Shown here one piece after another: positions 5,879 to 8,352 of a stretch of DNA of 8,352 nt. A program made the translations under genes and the position numbers. Source of the stretch: Clostridia bacterium (GTDB lineage Bacteria; Bacillota; Clostridia; Christensenellales; Borkfalkiaceae); contig JAGCMG010000104.1 in assembly GCA_017646555.1 (NCBI GenBank), positions 1 to 8,352 of the forward strand. Direction: 5' to 3'. The notes beneath the pieces are model-generated. The model was not told the origin of the DNA and did not search any database. It saw nothing but the letters and a program-made list of their open reading frames with translations. Each line of letters begins with the position of its first letter. Positions within the stretch are counted from its first letter, which is position 1.

Positions 5879-7465
5879 CTAATCTTCTAAATTATGTTTA
5901 ATCTTTAAGTATTCGTCGTAATTAACAAGTTTATCAAAAGTTTTAGTTCCGTTGATTTCGATAATACGGTTTGCAACGGTGTTCATAAGTTCTTGGTCGT
6001 GCGAAGTGAATAACATACAGCCTTTAAACTTAACCAAACCGTCGTTAAGCGAAGTAATTGATTCAAGGTCAAGGTGGTTAGTAGGTTCGTCCATTATCAT
6101 AAAGTTACCTGCTTCAAGCATCATTTTAGCAAGCATACATCTAACCTTTTCACCACCCGATAACACGCGAACTTCTTTTAACGCTTCGTCGGCTGAGAAC
6201 AACATTCTGCCAAGCCAGCCTCTAACGAATTCTACGTATTGGTCGTATGAATATTGTGATAACCAATCGATAAGATTTAAGGTTACACCGTCGAAAAATT
6301 CGTCGTTATTTTCAGGTAAATAAGTGGTCTTTATCGTACCACCCCATTTATATGAGCCCGAATCAGGTTCTTCTTTTCCTGCTAAAATATCAAAAAGCAT
6401 AGTGGTTGCTTTACTGTTATCACTAACGAACCCTATTTTTTCGTTTTTATTTACGATAAAACTTACGTCTTCAAAATAACCTTTTTTAGTTAAATTTTCA
6501 ACGAATAATATATCGTTACCGATTTCTCTTTCATATTTAAAGTCAATAAACGGATATTTTCTTAATGACGGTTGTATGTCATTAAGTGTGATTTTTTCAA
6601 GTTCTTTCTTTCTTGAAGTCGCTTGTTTTGACTTAGATGCGTTAGCAGCAAAACGCGCAATAAAGTCTTGAAGTTCTTTTGCGCGTTGTTCCATTTTCTT
6701 GTTTTGTTCTTTTGCTTGGCGCGCTAAAAGTTGTGAGGTATGATACCAGAAATCATAGTTACCAAAATACACGTTAATTTTACCAAAATCAACGTCACAA
6801 ATATAAGTGCAGACCTTATTTAAGAAGTAACGGTTGTGTGAAACTACGATAACTGTGTTTTCATAATCGATTAAATAATTTTCAAGCCACTTTATAGTTT
6901 TAATGTCAAGGTTGTTTGTCGGTTCGTCCAAAATAAGAACGTCAGGATTGCCGAAAAGCGCTTGCGCTAAAAGGATTTTAACCTTTAATTTAGCGTCAAC
7001 TTCACTCATTAAAGAATAGAATATATCGGACGGAACTTCCAATGCATTAAGTAACTTTTCTGCTTCACTTTCAGCCTCCCAACCGTTAAGTTCAGCAAAC
7101 TCTGTTTCAAGTTCAGATGCTTTTACGCCATCTTCGTCAGTAAATTCCGCTTTTGAGTATAAAGCGTCCTTTTCATCCATTATTTCAACTAAACGCTTAT
7201 GCCCCATTATTACCGTTCTTATTACGGTTTGGTCGTCAAACGCGTTTTGGTTTTGCATAAGAACTGACATTCTTTCGTTCTTACCCATAACGACTTCACC
7301 CTTATTCGGTTCAAGTTCGCCCGATAATACTCTTAAAAAGGTGGATTTACCAGCACCGTTTGCACCGATTACGCCGTAGCAGTTGCCCTTTGTGAATTTT
7401 AAGTTAACGTCTTCAAATAATTTTTTTGAGCCAAACCAAAGAGCAAGTTCGTTTACTTGTAACAT
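5879..7465 (-). CDS. ykpA: ABC-F family ATPase, YkpA/YbiT type
   Basis: A 528-residue soluble protein with two ABC ATPase domains and no membrane segment, the ABC-F layout of ribosome-associated translation factors. NBD1 has Walker A GANGAGKST (34-42), the subfamily's altered signature MSEV (153-156) in place of LSGG, Walker B VLILDEPTNNLD (176-187, Glu181) and the SH switch (209-210). The linker (about 240-300) is charged and helical (ARQAKEQNKKMEQRAKEL). NBD2 has an intact signature LSGGEK (435-440), Walker B IMDEPTNHLD (457-466, Glu460) and SHD (488-490). Its Walker A region, GFVSDNSKATTML (345-357), is degenerate: by alignment Thr354 replaces the P-loop lysine. Length and MSEV favour YkpA/YbiT over EttA or antibiotic-resistance ABC-F proteins. 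AGGAGA lies 5 nt before the ATG. It has its own promoter and no clear terminator. Confidence 0.93.
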   Translation of the reverse strand: MLQVNELALWFGSKKLFEDVNLKFTKGNCYGVIGANGAGKSTFLRVLSGELEPNKGEVVMGKNERMSVLMQNQNAFDDQTVIRTVIMGHKRLVEIMDEKDALYSKAEFTDEDGVKASELETEFAELNGWEAESEAEKLLNALEVPSDIFYSLMSEVDAKLKVKILLAQALFGNPDVLILDEPTNNLDIKTIKWLENYLIDYENTVIVVSHNRYFLNKVCTYICDVDFGKINVYFGNYDFWYHTSQLLARQAKEQNKKMEQRAKELQDFIARFAANASKSKQATSRKKELEKITLNDIQPSLRKYPFIDFKYEREIGNDILFVENLTKKGYFEDVSFIVNKNEKIGFVSDNSKATTMLFDILAGKEEPDSGSYKWGGTIKTTYLPENNDEFFDGVTLNLIDWLSQYSYDQYVEFVRGWLGRMLFSADEALKEVRVLSGGEKVRCMLAKMMLEAGNFMIMDEPTNHLDLESITSLNDGLVKFKGCMLFTSHDQELMNTVANRIIEINGTKTFDKLVNYDEYLKIKHNLED

Positions 7466-7507
7466 TTAATTCTCCTATATTCTCTATAAATTGCGTATTT
7501 ACGTAAA

Positions 7508-7536
7508 ATTATACACAAAATATCGTATAAAAGCAA
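7508..7536 (-). promoter_or_regulatory. Promoter of the ABC-F gene
   Basis: On the minus strand TTGCTT (7536-7531) is followed by a 17-nt spacer and a perfect TATAAT (7513-7508). The leader to the ATG is about 35 nt and contains AGGAGA. The antiporter terminator just upstream isolates this unit. The -35 box matches consensus at three positions only. Confidence 0.68.
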
Positions 7537-7562
7537 GAAATTTGATATACTAATTTATTTTT

Positions 7563-7594
7563 TAAAAATAAAAGCCCACACTTTTTGTGTGGGC
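7563..7594 (-). terminator. Intrinsic terminator of the NhaC-type antiporter gene
   Basis: A perfect 8-bp stem GCCCACAC/GTGTGGGC (7594-7587 with 7581-7574) has a 5-nt A loop and is followed on the minus strand by TTTTATTTTT. It lies 8 nt after the antiporter stop codon at 7602. On the plus strand the stem is followed by AATTAAATT, so it acts in the leftward direction only. Confidence 0.93.
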
Positions 7595-7601
7595 AATTAA
7601 A

Positions 7602-8352
7602 TTATTCTACTACTGAAACGGTTTCGTCAGTTGCAATTTCTTCGTCGTTATCTTTTTTGCGTAATTGAATTAATTTGATTACAACTATAGCGCATACTAA
7701 TAAACCAAAACCGATACCTAAAGTAACCAACATACCTACCCAGTATTTAGTAACGTTTTGTAAAATTAAACCGAGTATGAAATATGATACTGCACATACG
7801 CAAGCAACGAGCCCAGCGTATGGAAGTTGCGTTTTAACGTGGTCTACGTGGTTACATTGAGCACCAGATGACGCCATAATAGTGGTATCAGATATAGGTG
7901 AAACGTGGTCACCAAATACTGCGCCTGATAAAATAGCCGAAATGGTAAGGAATACTTGAACGTTTGCGGTCGTACCAACGATAGAAACTGCAAGTGGAAT
8001 AAGTACGCCGAAAGTACCCCAAGAAGTACCGGTTGAGAACGAGATTACACAAGCAAGTATAAAGAATATAGCCGGGAATAACCAAGTTGGGAATCCAGTT
8101 GATGCAAGCGTAGTATTAACAAAACCTTGAGCGTCAAGATAGCCACCCTTTGCGCCCATAATACCACCGATAGTCCAAGCAAATACTAAAATTAAGATTG
8201 CAGGAACCATTGACTTAAAGCCTTGTGTGAAACTTTCAGTACAATCTTTAAATGTAACTACTTTAGTGATTGAGAAATATGCAATTATGATTGCAAGCGC
8301 TATGATAGAGCCAATTGCAAGCGCTAAACTTGAATTAGTATTTGCGAACGAA
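7602..8352 (-). CDS. C-terminal part of an NhaC-family Na+/H+ antiporter, cut by the window edge
   Basis: The frame is open from the right edge to TAA at 7604-7602, giving 249 residues; an internal ATG at 8210 is not the true start because the frame continues 47 codons upstream. The product is highly hydrophobic with about six or more helices. NhaC-family signatures are clear: STGTSWGTFGVLIPLA (107-121 of the visible part) and GAVFGDHVSPISDTTIMAS (143-161), followed by GAQCNHVDHVKTQLPYA. The Asp and His residues in GDHxSPISDT are the family's conserved charged positions in the membrane. Members exchange external protons for internal Na+, or are coupled to organic acids (MleN-like); the substrate cannot be read from this half. 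The tail after the last helix is short and acidic (KKDNDEEIATDETVSVVE). Family members are around 450-530 residues, so roughly the N-terminal half lies outside. Confidence 0.93.
   Translation of the reverse strand, partial: SFANTNSSLALAIGSIIALAIIIAYFSITKVVTFKDCTESFTQGFKSMVPAILILVFAWTIGGIMGAKGGYLDAQGFVNTTLASTGFPTWLFPAIFFILACVISFSTGTSWGTFGVLIPLAVSIVGTTANVQVFLTISAILSGAVFGDHVSPISDTTIMASSGAQCNHVDHVKTQLPYAGLVACVCAVSYFILGLILQNVTKYWVGMLVTLGIGFGLLVCAIVVIKLIQLRKKDNDEEIATDETVSVVE
8290..8326. repeat. Pair of 13-nt direct repeats inside the antiporter gene
   Basis: ATTGCAAGCGCTA occurs at 8290-8302 and again at 8314-8326. The 24-nt offset equals eight codons, so both copies encode the same hydrophobic peptide (LALAIGSIIALAII in the minus-strand reading). 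This looks like a small in-frame duplication within a membrane helix, or convergent use of Ala/Leu/Ile codons, not a functional repeat. Confidence 0.6.

Noticed and set aside
5952..6323. Plus-strand open frame of 123 codons inside the ABC-F gene
   Set aside because: It is a mirror of the conserved NBD2 coding sequence; no start signals and no recognisable domain.
1..8352. Defence island, toxin-antitoxin pair, prophage or other new system
   Set aside because: All full-length genes belong to known housekeeping or sporulation-linked families in a conserved order; there are no integrases, transposases, CRISPR-like repeats or paired small genes.

Overview
The window looks like an AT-rich chromosomal segment of a Firmicutes bacterium, most likely a Clostridia-type (possibly uncultured) lineage. 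The reasons are the Firmicutes-style gene order M50 protease-scpA-scpB-DUF2953-GerW/YtfJ-DacB-like-rluB, AGGAG-type ribosome binding sites, clear TTGxxx-17-TATAAT promoters, and a LexA gene with a CAAAC-N4-GTTTG operator of the Gram-positive type. This is core-genome content. I see no mobile element, CRISPR array, tRNA or rRNA, and no convincing novel multi-gene system.

Layout. Positions 1-139 (minus) hold the first 46 codons of a membrane protein that runs off the left edge. Positions 140-295 are a divergent intergenic region with two good promoters, a LexA operator over the -35 of the lexA promoter, and lexA at 296-886 (plus). A hairpin with T-runs on both sides (909-939) ends lexA and the long opposing operon. 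That operon (5820 down to 943, minus) has one visible promoter at 5847-5875. In order of transcription it carries a site-2-protease-like M50 membrane peptidase, scpA, scpB, a DUF2953/YtfI-like membrane protein, a GerW/YtfJ protein, a D-Ala-D-Ala carboxypeptidase and the pseudouridine synthase rluB. Five of its six junctions are overlaps or gaps under 20 nt; only scpB to the DUF2953-like gene leaves a larger gap (44 nt). Upstream lie an independently promoted YkpA/YbiT-type ABC-F ATPase (5879-7465) and the C-terminal part of an NhaC-type Na+/H+ antiporter (7602-8352) with its own strong terminator.

How the genes fit together. ScpA and ScpB are the kleisin and winged-helix partners of SMC in chromosome organisation and segregation. 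YtfI/YtfJ and the DacB-type carboxypeptidase are, in known spore formers, linked to sporulation, germination or cortex peptidoglycan. RluB modifies 23S rRNA. In Bacillus and many Clostridia the spmA-spmB pair sits between the carboxypeptidase and rluB; here only 18 nt separate those two genes, so spmAB is absent from this locus. LexA governs the SOS response and appears autoregulated.

Points most worth a second look are the degenerate second Walker A of the ABC-F protein, the spmAB-less cluster, the unidentified membrane gene divergent from lexA (the yneA position in Bacillus), and the corrected scpA start with a TAATG stop/start overlap.
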